Origin: Rhizopus arrhizus
Taxonomy: Eukaryota > Mucoromycota > Mucoromycetes > Mucorales > Rhizopodaceae
Direction of reading: 5' to 3'
NCBI GenBank assembly: GCA_024220505.1
Contig: JAKZZE010000024.1
Location: forward strand, 310,001-374,000
Length of the DNA stretch: 64,000 nt
The first letter of the stretch is position 1; each line of letters opens with the position of its first letter. This document shows, one piece after another, positions 1 to 11,400 of this stretch. The notes under the pieces were generated by a model. The model was given only the letters and a program-made list of their open reading frames with translations, did not search any database and was not told where the DNA came from. Position numbers and translations under genes: made by a program.

Positions 1-16
1 TTTTTGACCTACTGTA
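1..16 (-). repeat. Terminal inverted repeat of a Tc1-like element (family F), cut by the window edge
   Basis: Bases 1-14 end in GACCTACTG followed by TA. This matches the right end of the complete family F element at 39,685-41,323, whose terminus reads CAGTAGGTCAAAAAATTGCT inward. The target TA (15-16) lies inside the CACTA transposase exon, so a second F copy extends to the left of the window and interrupts that gene. Confidence 0.75.
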
Positions 17-1992
17 TGTCTTCTACTGTGATGGAAGGGCCAGTGACCAGCTTCACAGCATCGACATACCGCAACCAGTTTGTAAAATGTTCACCTGCCA
101 GTTTTTGTTTGAGCAGGAAAGGTGACAGCACAACAACCCAGGTTCTCCACTCATCTGATTTCATATTAGCAAAAGCACCAGAGATTTTTCCTATTTTTTT
201 TTTAAAAAAAAAGAAAAAAAATAAGTATTTTGTTCCACCATGAAATAAAGCTTTATTCCATGTATATATAAACACGATCAAGCAGTATTACATACCTTCA
301 GATAGCTTAGCGTATTGCTGAGGAATGCTGATAGTAGTCGACTCTGTTGCCATTGCTGGAAAATCAGTAGAAACAAGCAAGCCAAAATCCTGCCAGACTT
401 CAATCATTTTTTTAGGCGTTCCAAGAAACAAGTTATGCATTGGATCGACAGTTACATATCTCACCACATCAAAGTAAGGAAGTCGATGTACTTCACTCCA
501 CTTTGTACCAGAACTTGCCTGTTTTTCTTCTTGTTGTGCCTTGTGCGTAGCAGTCAACCAGTCATACGCATCAAATCTTTGCTGTTCCCACGTTCTTTGC
601 ACCCAGTTTTCATCGTTGAAATCAGAAAAGTTTGGCTTTGAAGACCTGGTACCAGTTGATAGACGGCCAAAAGCAGTTGAGCACTTGTTACATGCTTTAG
701 TAGCCATGGCGCCCATGTATCCAGCTACTTTTCTTGCTGCAGGCATATCACAATTGATGGACATCAATGCCACACGAACTAGTTCTCCGTTAGGATTTTC
801 GTAAGTGGGCATTATAACACCATTGTACAGTACAAGCAATTCATCTACCAATGGCTTCAAGAAATTTTGTATTTGATCATCGTTGGGCTCATGCGGTCCA
901 GGAATAACACCTGCCAAAACGATGTTGGAAAACTTCATACGTGTATTTCTTGGCAGATTGTTGATTGCAAGGTAAATGGCACCACTAGAATGCTTCATGT
1001 TGTCACTTGGCTGGAACCAATCCACATTCAAGGATACCATCAATGATCTTGGTTGACTGGTAAAAATTTGCCCGTTTGAATCCACAAGCTGATTCCAAAC
1101 TCTGCCATCGTATATGTCGAACATAACATCTTCATCAACTGATCTTCTTCTCCATTGCTCAATTTGTTGTTCAAAACTGGGTCGCATAAAGAACTTTTTT
1201 AAAGTCTCAGTAATTGAGTTGTAGGGATACTCAAGCACTGGCTTTAAACTGCTGCCTGCAAAAAGAGCATTTCCACATGGTTGTGCTTGTCGATAAGGGT
1301 TGTGAGGGAAGCGTACATAGCCACAGGAGCGAGAATGCAAGCTTCCAGAAGTGTAAACGCTTCGACAAGCAGAGCAAACAAGAAAACGGGACAAACCATT
1401 GCTGGCAGTGGAATAATTGACCATAGTACGGGCAGTAGAGATCTTTGTAGGAATCTCCATACCATGGCCAAGAGAACGGACAAAGAAGGAAAGAAAGGCC
1501 AACAAGTCTTCACCGGCTTTCACCGAGAGGTGCTTTGCTTGAAAAAGCACAATGAACAACAGCAAGAGGTGACGAAGCTGTTCTTCATTACTCATTCCTT
1601 CCTCTTCGTCAATATTCATTCCGTCTAACAAGTTGCAAAATACATTTCAATAAATAAAACCTTTCTTATATTAAATACTTTGCTGATTAAAAATATACCT
1701 TCAGTTACTGGTTCAGGAATGGCTGATGAGTATTCGACAGTTTCCTCCCCGTTGTCGTTAGCTTCAGATACTCTTCTCGATTCTATTTTGTTTTTTTTTT
1801 TTTTTTTTTTTTTTTGAAAATTAGCACGTTTGGATTTCTATTGAAAAATAAAACAAAAAAACCTCTATTTCTAACTCTGTCGATAAGTTCATGACCTCTT
1901 ACAGTTCTCTTTGCAAGCATTCTGAATCCATTGGGATGGTTGCTGCATTCAGAACAGGTACAAATAATTTTGGTGGTGTTGAAGTTGTTCAT
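17..1992 (-). CDS. TNP2-family (CACTA/EnSpm) transposase, four visible exons, C-terminus lost to an insertion
   Basis: This is the DDE-type transposase of the surrounding CACTA element. My gene model on the minus strand is exons 1992-1863, 1782-1699, 1624-296 and 190-17. All junctions are GT-AG and keep frame. The start is the ATG at 1,992 (MNNFNTTK), followed by a Cys cluster (CTCSECSNH) typical of the N-terminus of fungal copies. The large third exon carries the family block DPMHNLFLGT, a CNKC zinc-binding pair and many conserved Trp/Asp positions; exon 4 continues with EWRTWV. The reading frame is open until base 17, where a Tc1-like element with a TA target has inserted. The remaining C-terminal part, if kept, lies beyond that insertion. 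Exon boundaries are inferred from splice consensus, not from transcripts. Confidence 0.72.
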
Positions 1993-3330
1993 GTTTATAT
2001 TTTTTAAATTTGGAAATAGCAAAGAAAATTGGTAGAAAGAGAAAATATGCCTGATAAAAAAAAACATGTTAAATTTAAAAAACAAAGTCGGTGCTTAAAG
2101 TAACCTTTTTTTTTTTCCCTCGTTTTGTTTCATGGAATACTCTAGATGCCAAAGGCATAAGAAAAAAGGAAAGCTCAAGCACTGGTCAAATGTAAGTTTA
2201 TTAAAAAAAATAACAACCAAGTCTAATGTCGATTTCTTTTTTTTTTTTTTTTTTTTTACAGTAGGAATTCCTAATGGGACACATTCGGATGATGAACATT
2301 AACCTCATGAGAGAAGCTGTTCTTTCCAACATGACAAAGCTATAAGAATATCAAACTTTTATTACTGCTTGCTGCTGAAAATTCCTCTTTGGTAACGGAA
2401 GTTGGCAATGTTAACATCTCTAATGGCTAATGGCTGATGGCTAATGGCTGATGGCTAATGGCTAATGGCTAATGGCCTAATGGCAAATTACACCCATGTG
2501 TAAACATGATGTAAGTAATGAACCAGTGTAAGCTTAAAAACATATATTCTCTTGTATTATTTGTCATAAAAAATAATAAAGCCATCTATTTACTTGAAAA
2601 ACAAAAACGCTATACTTGTATGCGTTAATTATAACAAAATGTGAGCAAAGCTTCTTTATTTTTTTATTCTTTTTAGAATGTACAAGTATTCTTTTGTTAT
2701 AACATAAAAGCATTTGCATTTCTATAAAGTATATTTGCTCTAGATTATTGTTTTCATTTGAATAAGGAACCTTTTATTGCTATATTCTTTTTTTTTTTCG
2801 CTGTCTTTTTTTTTTAACTGTGTCTTTTTTTTTAACTTTGTCTTTTTTTTTTACTTTTAATCTTTCAGCTTCTTTTTTTTTTTTTACTAAACGCAACTAT
2901 TTTGTTACGTTCTGTTACACATTTCCAATGAGCTTAGCTAAAGATCACAGATTGCCTTCCTAATATGTATTCTTCTGTACAAAATAATCGCACGGTGCTT
3001 TTGATTTCCGCATTTTGCCCTCAAAAATAAAAAAAATAAAATATCGGTCTTTAAACAATGGAGAGAAATACGCTTTCCAAAAAAAGATCGTTTGTAAAAA
3101 AAGACATTTCTTTAAAAACATGAATAACTCCATGAATATTTACCCTACAAATAAAATAATAACATCGTTAAATTTCTTTATTTTTTTCGCATCTAAATCT
3201 TTTTTCAAAATTCGAAAATGATCAATACAGCAAGATTTAATTTTTTTCACGAAAAAAAGTAACAATTTGTTACCCAAACGAAGAGCAATCTTGCGCAATC
3301 CGGTACCTAATTGGAACGATTATTTGCAGT
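1993..3330. repeat. Non-coding internal region of CACTA copy 1
   Basis: There is no credible gene here. It holds several T-tracts (1,790-1,815, 2,230-2,258, 2,790-2,885), a short tandem run of CTAATGG/CTGATGG units at 2,421-2,480, and AT-rich sequence. It is repeated with small changes in CACTA copy 2. The CTAATGG run is where chromovirus D inserted in copy 2 (TSD GGCTA). Confidence 0.7.
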
Positions 3331-3344
3331 GATTATTTGCAGTG

Positions 3345-3399
3345 AACCTCCCGAATGATAGGCAGACGCTCTAACCATTTGCACTATCTCCACATACCT
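3345..3399 (-). repeat. SINE copy S0: tRNA-derived head fragment
   Basis: On the minus strand this reads as a tRNA-like head (GGTTAGAGCGTCTGCC.. then GGGAGGTT) that aligns with the head of SINE S3 (15,174-15,105). It is cut inside the internal B-box region by CACTA copy 1. Its body, if kept, lies to the left of the window. It is the outermost member of the retroposon stack at the tRNA-Ala gene. Confidence 0.6.
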
Positions 3400-3413
3400 G
3401 GGGATGTAGCTCA
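3400..3413 (+). repeat. 14-nt tRNA 5'-end tag (target-site copy) next to SINE S1
   Basis: GGGGATGTAGCTCA is identical to the first 14 nt of the tRNA-Ala gene at 20,036. Copies also sit at 14,640-14,653 and 15,181-15,194, and a further copy is split by element B1 (3,879-3,887 and 5,520-5,524). Each one abuts the 3' end of a SINE or LINE. Confidence 0.85.
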
Positions 3414-3878
3414 GGTTAAAGATTTTATATTTTTATTGGATAATATGCAGGCGACAAATATGTCATTATTGCTATCCACAGTGATAAACTGGAAAGCATA
3501 CAAACTATTATGGGGGAGGAGGGAAAGGAAGAAAGAAGGAACGGATTATTATTGGGGGGAGCTGGAACCAGAGACGAAGACTTGAGGCAGGAACAGAACG
3601 CGCTTCATTAAGCCCGGGCTGGGCATCCCGGCACCGCGGACCAACAACGCTCGACAAACAAACAACGCAGACCAACCGACCAGAACAGCAGTGGCGTTAA
3701 AACCAGTAATATCGTCAAGAGCGCACACCAAAGTCCCCCGAAAGGGAAGGAAAGTAGGCAGATGCTCAGCTGCTACGCAACGCAACACACAGGCGGAGAA
3801 ACAAAAGTGCTTGATGCACTCGGCAAACAGAACATGTAGAGGGGCAGGGAAGGGATAGACCCGAAGATCCTATCAGGG
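3414..3878 (-). repeat. SINE copy S1, 5'-truncated (tRNA head missing)
   Basis: The minus-strand retroposon runs from about 3,878 to its 3' end at 3,414. The tail shares ...GTCGCCTGCA...AAATCTTTAACC with the LINE at 15,195. The GC-rich body is nearly identical to S2 and S3 and keeps an open frame of 79 codons (3,788-3,549). Unlike S3 it stops at CCCTGATAGG and lacks the tRNA head, which is usual for incomplete target-primed reverse transcription. Confidence 0.8.
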
Positions 3879-3887
3879 GGGGATGTA

Positions 3888-5517
3888 CAGTAGCGGACAA
3901 AACTGGTGCACAAAAATTAAAATCAACATTGTATCTCCGCCATATGTCTGCGACTTTTGTGGCATATACCATCTGAAAGACAGTCTAAAATATACATTAT
4001 GTTATGTAAACCGGAACTGTGCCGGACATCCCCCAGGCATAAGGTCATTTTTAGTGATTTTTTGCATATTTCAATTTTCGCCAAAAATGTAGTGCTTGTC
4101 TAGCCTTCTTTCAATTTTCCCCATATCTCTCCCGTTTGCTTTCAGATTTCACAGCATATTAGTAAATCTTAGTAGCTCTTAAAAAATATATAAAATCGTA
4201 GTTATTTTGTATTTCCCATTGAATCCCCCCTTTTGTTTTTACCCTATTCACTATAACAAAGTACTAGCCTTATATGTTTAAGAAAATAAGCAACTGTAAA
4301 AACGAAACTCTGAGATCTCGAATACACTTAGTTCGTACGACAACAGATATTTCTAGAATAACAAGAATCTCTAAATGGACAATCAACAGGAGAAAGAGGG
4401 AAGAAAGAAACTTAATGTCTTGTGATCATGAAGGTCTCCCGCTTTTAGTCTGAAAAGTTACTAGTTCAGTCATCAACCTAAAGCTTGGACAAGGTCCGTT
4501 ACACACAGTTCCTGATGCTCAGCACATTTTGAGGATCTTAAGATACAGTGTTAGCAGACTGTCAGTCTAAAGGCACAGTAGGAAGCTAGATTTTGAGTCT
4601 GGAAGTAAGGAATCGAAGAATTTCATCAGCTGTATAAGTCGGAAAAAGCGATGAATGTGGTATCACGACAAGCCATTGTATACAATAGAGGGCTGGAAGT
4701 CTGCTATCTTTAGCAATGAAACAAATATGAACATTATGGATGCAGACAGTATACACTAATATTGAAAGCAAGTCGAGCAACCTTAGCGATTTTTTCACGG
4801 TGATCAAACAATGAAGCATGCTGGCTGCTCTGTTATGTTTTAAGGCTGTATTAGATATTGAGGACCAGAATATGTGTGTCAGGTATACGATGGTATAATG
4901 AACTCATAAATATACACATATATTTCGCTTACTTCATACCACAAAAGCCTAGCGTATAGTAGTCTAAAACGTCGTAATCTCTCGTTTCAGTATGACAATG
5001 ACACAAGGCACAAGTCAACGCATGTCACAAACTCAATATTTGATAACAGCGCTTCTGTGCTACAAGTTTAGCCGCCACTAATCCCGGCCTAAGTCCGCTT
5101 AAGCATGCCAGGTGGCAATTGATGGCAAAGGTATGATGATACGACACTAGATGAAAAAGGGTCGATGATCTTTGGAAAAGAATAGTTAAAGAGCCGGGTT
5201 CTTTTACTGAAAATGATATACACGCATATTATTAGCATATGCAAAGAAGAATATCCGATAATATCAAGAGATGAGATGATTATATAAAGTCTAAGATTTT
5301 AGCCACTTTTGCGGTTTTTAGAAAATATAAGATTTTATAAATTCAAAGCACGCTTATCGCTCAGTTTTAACAATGTCATGCTTAGAACATACATAGATTA
5401 CAATGACTAGTATATCCTCCTTCTAGTACAGTTTCATGACTATTGCAATTACCATGAGCAGGTAATGGTAGTTAAAAGCTAAAAAAAAGTTTTGTGCACC
5501 AGTTTTGTCCGCTACTG
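3888..5517. mobile_element. TA-flanked Tc1/mariner-like non-autonomous element B, copy B1 (1,630 bp)
   Basis: It has terminal inverted repeats of about 28 bp beginning CAGTAGCGGACAAAACTGGT and is flanked by TA at 3,886-3,887 and 5,518-5,519. Removing it restores GGGGATG-TA-GCTCA, the 14-nt tag between S2 and S1. Copy B2 (26,204-34,048) is in the opposite orientation and also measures exactly 1,630 bp after subtracting the retrotransposon nested in it. There is no transposase domain, so it is presumably moved in trans by a relative. Confidence 0.85.
4586..4819 (-). CDS. Small open frame kept in both copies of element B, function unknown
   Basis: This is a 77-codon frame (starts MLHCLITVKKSLRL, ends LRFLTSRLKI). 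The same frame with one or two changes is present in B2 (33,117-33,350, plus strand). It may be chance: another frame of the same DNA reads like a degraded helix-turn-helix (REKIAKVARLAFN), so the open frame could be a shadow of a lost transposase. I do not recognise the product. Confidence 0.25.
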   Translation of the reverse strand: MLHCLITVKKSLRLLDLLSILVYTVCIHNVHICFIAKDSRLPALYCIQWLVVIPHSSLFPTYTADEILRFLTSRLKI

Positions 5518-5524
5518 TAGCTCA

Positions 5525-5910
5525 GGTTAAAGATTTTATATTTTATTGGATAATTGCAGGCGACAAATATGTCATTATTGCTATCCACAGTGATAAACTG
5601 GAAAGCATACAAACTATTATGGGGGAGGAGGGAAAGGAAGAAAGAAGGAACGGATTATTATTGGGGGGAGCTGGAACCAGAGACGAAGACTTGAGGCAGG
5701 AACAGAACGCGCTTCATTAAGCCCGGGCTGGGCATCCCGGCACCGCGGACCAACAACGCTCGACAAGCAACCGACGCAGACCAACCGACCAGAACAGCAG
5801 TGGCGTTAAAACCAGTATTATCGTCAAGAGCGCACACCAAAGTCCCCCGAAAGGGAAGGAAAGTAGACAGATGCTCAGCTGCTACGCAACGCAACACACA
5901 GGCGGAGAAA
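5525..5910 (-). repeat. SINE copy S2, 3' part (interrupted by CACTA copy 2)
   Basis: The 3' tail starts at 5,525 (GGTTAAAGATTTT in plus orientation) and the body is nearly identical to S1 and S3. At 5,911-5,913 the SINE is broken by the CACTA element with TSD CAA and resumes at 14,584-14,639. The preceding 14-nt tag is split by element B1. Confidence 0.8.
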
Positions 5911-6227
5911 CAACACTGCAAATAATAGTGTAAATTGGGTAACAAATCGTTTACCAATCTTGCGAAATAATTTACAATCGTGTACAATCAGGTAAGAGAT
6001 TTATCCACGCACAGCCTCCTGTCTCTGCCACAAATCGTGTAAGTTATTGTTCGCCCTTTGGTTATGTGATGGTGCAAGATTTGTGGCCAACACAGGAGAC
6101 TGTTGGGAGACTTTTTCGTTAACTGATCTTGCAAGGTGGACCTTTCATCAGTTACGTTGTGGCTCTTGTTTATTATCAATTTGACATCTAATGGTGCTTG
6201 GCAACCAATCACGCTTTGTAAAACACT

Positions 6228-6355
6228 ACTTTATTTGTCTTTTTGCTCTTTTATAAACCACTCATATTGCTTTATATACTTCTTTATGAACCACTTATAT
6301 TGCTTTATATACTTCTTTATCGACCATTCATATTGCAATAAATATTGCTTTATAT
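6228..6355. repeat. Short tandem repeat, about 36-bp unit, inside CACTA copy 2
   Basis: Three degenerate units share CATATTGCTTTATATACTTC. Nothing suggests a coding role. Confidence 0.6.
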
Positions 6356-6359
6356 ATAC

Positions 6360-7395
6360 AAAAAATAGGGATTTTGTTTATAAAAAATAGCTTTTTTTTT
6401 TTATTTAAATAAAATAATAATAACAATACATAGTATTTCTTTGCTTGTAGCATTTTAACAGTGTGCTTGACTTACCTAATGTCACCAGAATAGCAGCATC
6501 TAATCTAAAAATACATCAATTAATCTCGTGGAACTTTAAAAGTTCTCAAAAGAAAAGAAAAAAAAAGCAAGCTCAAGGATTCTAGGATTCAAAGACACAA
6601 GGACCAGGGCACTTAAAGCAAAAGATGGAAGTACATCAGTACTTAAGAACCAAAGTAAAAACCAGGAAAGAAACAGAAAGAGGCCAAAGCAGAGCAGCAT
6701 TTATCTATAATAATTATTAGCTATCGTATATATATCGTAAAAGCAATAGTACCTTTCTTTAGATAGACAAGGGGAAGAAAACTTGCTAAGCTTTTACCAA
6801 TAAGTAAAAAAAAGGAAGCAGCAGGCATCTATAATAATTATTAGCTATTGAGTATATGTAGCAAAAGTAATAGTACCTTGCTTTGGATGGACCATGAAAA
6901 AAAAAAGAAAAAAAAAGATACCAGTCAAGCTTATACCAACAAATAAAAGAAGAAGCAACTACAATTCTGGGAAAGAGACTTTATAAAGACTATTTAAACC
7001 ATAAAAAAAGCAATCGATACATCTTTACTAAAGTACAAGTACCATTAGAATAGGAATAGAATACATATGTAATATTAAGAACTTACCTTTTATAAAAAAG
7101 AGAAGAAAAAAAAAAGAAAAAAAAAAGAGAAGTGCTTTTTTGTAGCCTTATTTTACCAATGTTACACTTATTCACTGTCTATCTATATTAGAAAACAAAA
7201 ACAATTGCTTTTCATGTAGTTTACATTTAATGGTATCCCAAAAGATAACTTATACATTGCTTGAACAAGTTTTATTACTTGAATGCAATATGTTTAGGAG
7301 GAAGGTTATTATTTTATTTTATTTTATTTTTTTTTACTTGAAATAAAAAAAAAAAGTCGGTATCTTAACAAATTATAGCAGTAAAACAACATCTT
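6360..7395. repeat. AT-rich non-coding region of CACTA copy 2 with a duplicated about 128-bp segment
   Basis: TCTATAATAATTATTAGCTA occurs at about 6,701 and again at about 6,829, each followed by similar sequence (AGCAATAGTACC / AGTAATAGTACC). There is no gene here. Confidence 0.55.
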
Positions 7396-7725
7396 TTTTT
7401 TTCTCCCTAGTTTTGTTTCATGGAATACACTAGATGCCAAAGGCATAAAACAAAAAAAAAGGAAAGCTCAAGCACTGGTCAAATGTAAGCTTATAAAAAA
7501 GTAATAACAACCAAGTCTAATGTCGGTTTCTTTTTTTTTACATTAGGAATTCCTAATGGGACACATTCGGATGACGAACATGAACCTCATGAGCAAAGTT
7601 TTTCGCTTTAACACGATAAAACTATAAGAATATCAAACTTATATTACTGCTTGTTGTTAAAAAGCCCTTTTTGATAAAGAAAGTTGACAATGTTAACATC
7701 TCTAATGGCTGATGGCTAATGGCTA

Positions 7726-8066
7726 TGAAGTGTTTTAAGTATTCAAAAATAAGATAAAGAAGAATTAACGAGACCGAACAATAGTTCTAAAGTCGAATAC
7801 TTTTATTAAAGAAAGATTTCAAGGCTATTTATATTAGTTGAGCAAGACCTGAGATTAGATGACAAAAATAGTTACGACCGATATGATTTGACATGTATAA
7901 GAAAAATTTTATAGACTGATGTTAATAATCAACTGTTGAGATGAAAGTGAAACTTGGCTGTTTAGGGCAGTGATAATTATCAGGTTCTATTCTTATTCAA
8001 ACTCATTTGTAAAGATTTAGTCCAGAATGATAAGACTGTATCTTATTGACATGTCAAAACATGACA
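7726..8066 (-). repeat. 3' LTR of chromovirus D
   Basis: 341 bp, TG...CA in element orientation, matching 13,390-13,730. It contains TATAAATAG and AATAAA in sense orientation, plausible promoter and poly(A) signals. Confidence 0.95.
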
Positions 8067-8082
8067 TTGCCCCCTTCCAGGT

Positions 8083-8488
8083 TGTAACTATCTTTTCTGG
8101 AATTAATGTGGCAAGTGAAAATATGTTTGTTTAGGTGAATGTCGAAAATGAGGTTTGAGATGTCAAGATGAGCTCTATTTGTTGTAATAAATAGGTGCTT
8201 GGTAGGGTTAGGTCATATAACGTATAGTGGCTCTTTATATAAACATATAAAGTATAGTGTTCAAGAATGGAACAAAGCATTTAGGCGATAATAAACCCTG
8301 AACAGGAATTTATTGCTAAAGTGATGTTTGTCTGTAAATGTGACTGCGTACAAATGTGCATATTGAAAAATATTAAGGCATGAGAAAAAATACATTTTTT
8401 ACTATCCTTGTAAATATTTTATAATTGCGTAATTTGCTGGTAACGTATATGTATAGTTAATGAAAGTTGGTGGAAGAAGGTCAATGTA
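8083..8488 (-). other. 3' untranslated region of chromovirus D
   Basis: Sequence between the gag-pol stop codon and the polypurine tract. I see no further gene. Confidence 0.7.
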
Positions 8489-11400
8489 TTAACGTCTGTT
8501 TCTTTTAGAGTTATTTACACTGCGATGCACGTTTTTTCTTTTCTTAGTCGTATCTTTTTTAGGAACAAGTTGAACCTCGCGCGCTGGTTCTTGTTCACTT
8601 AGACGTGACCAATATTTTTGGATCGGTCTGTAATCATGGAAATGACTAGCCGGTTCCCAAGTGTCATCTTCTTCTCCATAACCTTTCCATCGAACTTTAT
8701 ATAAGTAATTACCCGGTGATCCCTTATGGTGTAGAACTGCCTCAACATCGTATGATTCAGATTGATCAGTATTGGATAAGGATACTTCCTGGGAAATAAC
8801 CTTTATTTGCGATGGAGGTACATCTCTTGGTAAGAGTGCTCCAGTTGCATCAACCAACACATATGAACCACCTTGAGTTTTTCTTTTGACAGTATAATTA
8901 CCAACGTAGAGGGGATCACTTTTTGCAACACGGTTTACATTCTTGAGCGTGACTTGACTACCAGTGGGGATATCGGTTAGAATTCTGTGAGTTTGGTTGA
9001 ACTTGTCTCGAGAAGCAGCTTGTGAAGTTTTTATTTTTTCACGAATAGCCGGTAAGACAGTGTCATTAAACTCGTTAATTCTAGTTTCTAACTGTTTCAT
9101 CGTTTCAGGCGATTTAGTTTTGTCCAGCACGTTATTATAATCCTTGTTTTCATTGGGACGTCTTGCAAACATCAATGAGAAAGGTCTAGTGCCGTGTAAA
9201 GCTGTATGCGTATTGTTGAGGGCTTCTTGGGTACTGTCAACGTACAAGTCCCAATCCTCAGTTCTGCCTTGTAATCTTTTGTGCAAAATATTTTTTGCTT
9301 TGCCAACCCATCGTTCAACTATACCGTTAGCTCGAGGATGATAAGCTGATATGAGACGATGATCAATACCGGATGATTCAACATACAGTCTGACGAGTTC
9401 ATTGACATACTCCGTACCATTATCACTTTGGATAATTTTTGGTCGACCAAAGAGCGATAAGATACTCCTTAATGCAAGTGCAATAGTGAGAGAAGATTTA
9501 TCGGGCAAGGCTTTGAGTACACAATATCGTGTAAAGACGTCTACTACCAGAAGGATGTATTGATTACCTTGTACTGAAGTAGGGAAAGGTCCGGCTGTGT
9601 CGATACAGATGTGATCCCAAGGTGCATCAGCATAGATTGAGGTCAAGGGATTGTATCCGTGCTTTGCGATATTGAATTTTTGGCAATCAGGACAACTACG
9701 TATTATTTCAAGTGCATCTTCCTTGAGCTTTGTCCAGTGAATACCATCACTATGTAAAGCTGTTACGATTGCTTGAGCTCCACGGTGTCCCTCTAAATGT
9801 GTATCCATGAGTAGCTTTTGTCTGTCTTCTGGTGCTGGGGTCATCAAGTCAGCAGGCATCATCATTCTGGATGTAAGAATTGATCCGTTAGAATTGATAA
9901 TTTGGGAAGTGACAATTGTTTTGATGGTTTTATTATCCCCCTCCAGCGTTTTTTCAGGTTCGAAAAGACGCGACAAAGCATCTGGTAGAATATTTTGAAT
10001 ACCAGGTCGATGGATGATTTTGAAGTTATAATCCAGTATAGTGTCCAGCCAATTGATCATCATAGCGTTAGCTACAGGCTGGGTGTGGAGATAAGTCAAG
10101 GCCTTGTGATCAGTGTATAAGGTGAATGGATTACCCCACAAAAATGGATGAAACTTCTTTAGTGCAAATATCACTGCTAATAGCTCACGTTTAGTGGTAG
10201 AATAATTCTTTTCAGATGTAGAAAGTGAGCGTGCCATGAAACCGATATATCGAGTCTCATTTTTGATAACTTGGTAAAGAACAGCACCAATTGAATAGTT
10301 ACTAGCATCAGTAGCAACATAAAAAGGTTGTTCTAGATCTGGATGATGAAGAAGTGGCGCAGAAGACAATAATGCCTTGATCTTTTCAAAAGCTCTTTCT
10401 TGTTCAGATGTCCAAAGTTTATCAAGTTTACCTTCGAAACGTAATTTGTCCAAAGGTGCAGTGACTTCAGAAATATTTGGCAAGTATTTTCTAAAATAAT
10501 TTACCAGTCCTAAAAAGCGTTGAATCTCTTTTCCAGATGCAGGTCTAGGCCAAGTCAAAGCGTTTGTAACTTTACGAGGATCGAGTCGAGACCCTTTGGC
10601 ATCAACACAGAAACCAAGCAAGTAAACAGTAGACTGCGCAAAATGACACTTGTCTGGGTTAAGGATCAAATTCACTTTAGTTAATCTCTGAATTATGTTT
10701 TGCACATGTGTGATGTGTTCCTCATAAGACTTGGAAAATATGATGATATCATCAACAAAAGCCTGTGCATAAGGTAAATCACGTAACACTATATTAATCA
10801 CTCGTTGATAACGGGAAGCAATATGTTTCAAACCAAATGGACAACCTCTAAATTGGTATTGTTGACCTTCAAAAGTGAATGTGGTCTTAATACGATCAGG
10901 CTCATAGATTTGGAATCGATGAAATGCTTGTCGAAGATCAAGAGTGGTAAAAATAGTTGATCCTTGTAATCGATCGAAAATCTCTTCAATCTTTGGAATA
11001 GGATGTCTATCATTTGACACAAGAATAGAATTTAGCAAGCGAGGATCAAGACAGGGTCGATGTCCTGTGAGATTACCAAGCAAGTCTTTCTTAGGTGCCA
11101 ATGTTAAAGGAGAATTCCAATCTGAATTAGGTGATGCACGTTCAATAACTTCATCCTTTAACCAAGTGTCAATACATTCACGCATGATTGGTAGTAATTT
11201 AAAAGGAGTACGATATGGTGCACGGTAAGCAGTTTTTCCTTTAACAGTATCTAAACGTATAACTGACTCGGGTACAGTACAAAATGAATTCTTTGGTATT
11301 AAGGCATTTTGATCAACAAATGGTTTAACAGCATTATGGAAATGAGCTTGTTGCTCAGGTGTACCGAAAGGAGCTTTGTTAGGTTCAGGTGTATCATCCG

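Larger units (their letters stand above)
1..3344 (-). mobile_element. CACTA-type (EnSpm-like) DNA transposon, copy 1, transposase-bearing, left part outside the window
   Basis: The right end reads ...ATTATTTGCAGTG, so the terminus in reverse is CACTGCAAATAAT, a CAC-starting terminal repeat. The last 14 bases are duplicated (ends at 3,331 and 3,344). The same terminus bounds copy 2 (5,914-14,583) at both ends. Non-coding sequence 2,100-3,330 is a close relative of 7,390-7,725 plus 13,736-14,570 in copy 2. The element carries a TNP2-family transposase gene on the minus strand and is inserted in the tRNA-derived head of SINE copy S0. The 3-bp target duplication typical of CACTA elements cannot be checked because the other end is missing. 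Confidence 0.7.

Noticed and set aside
2421..2480. CRISPR-like short repeat array (CTAATGG/CTGATGG)
   Set aside because: A simple 7-8-bp tandem run without spacers, in eukaryotic transposon DNA.
3015..3221. 68-codon open frame seen also at 14,267-14,473
   Set aside because: Repeated only because both CACTA copies share this AT-rich non-coding segment; Lys/Phe-rich with no domain.
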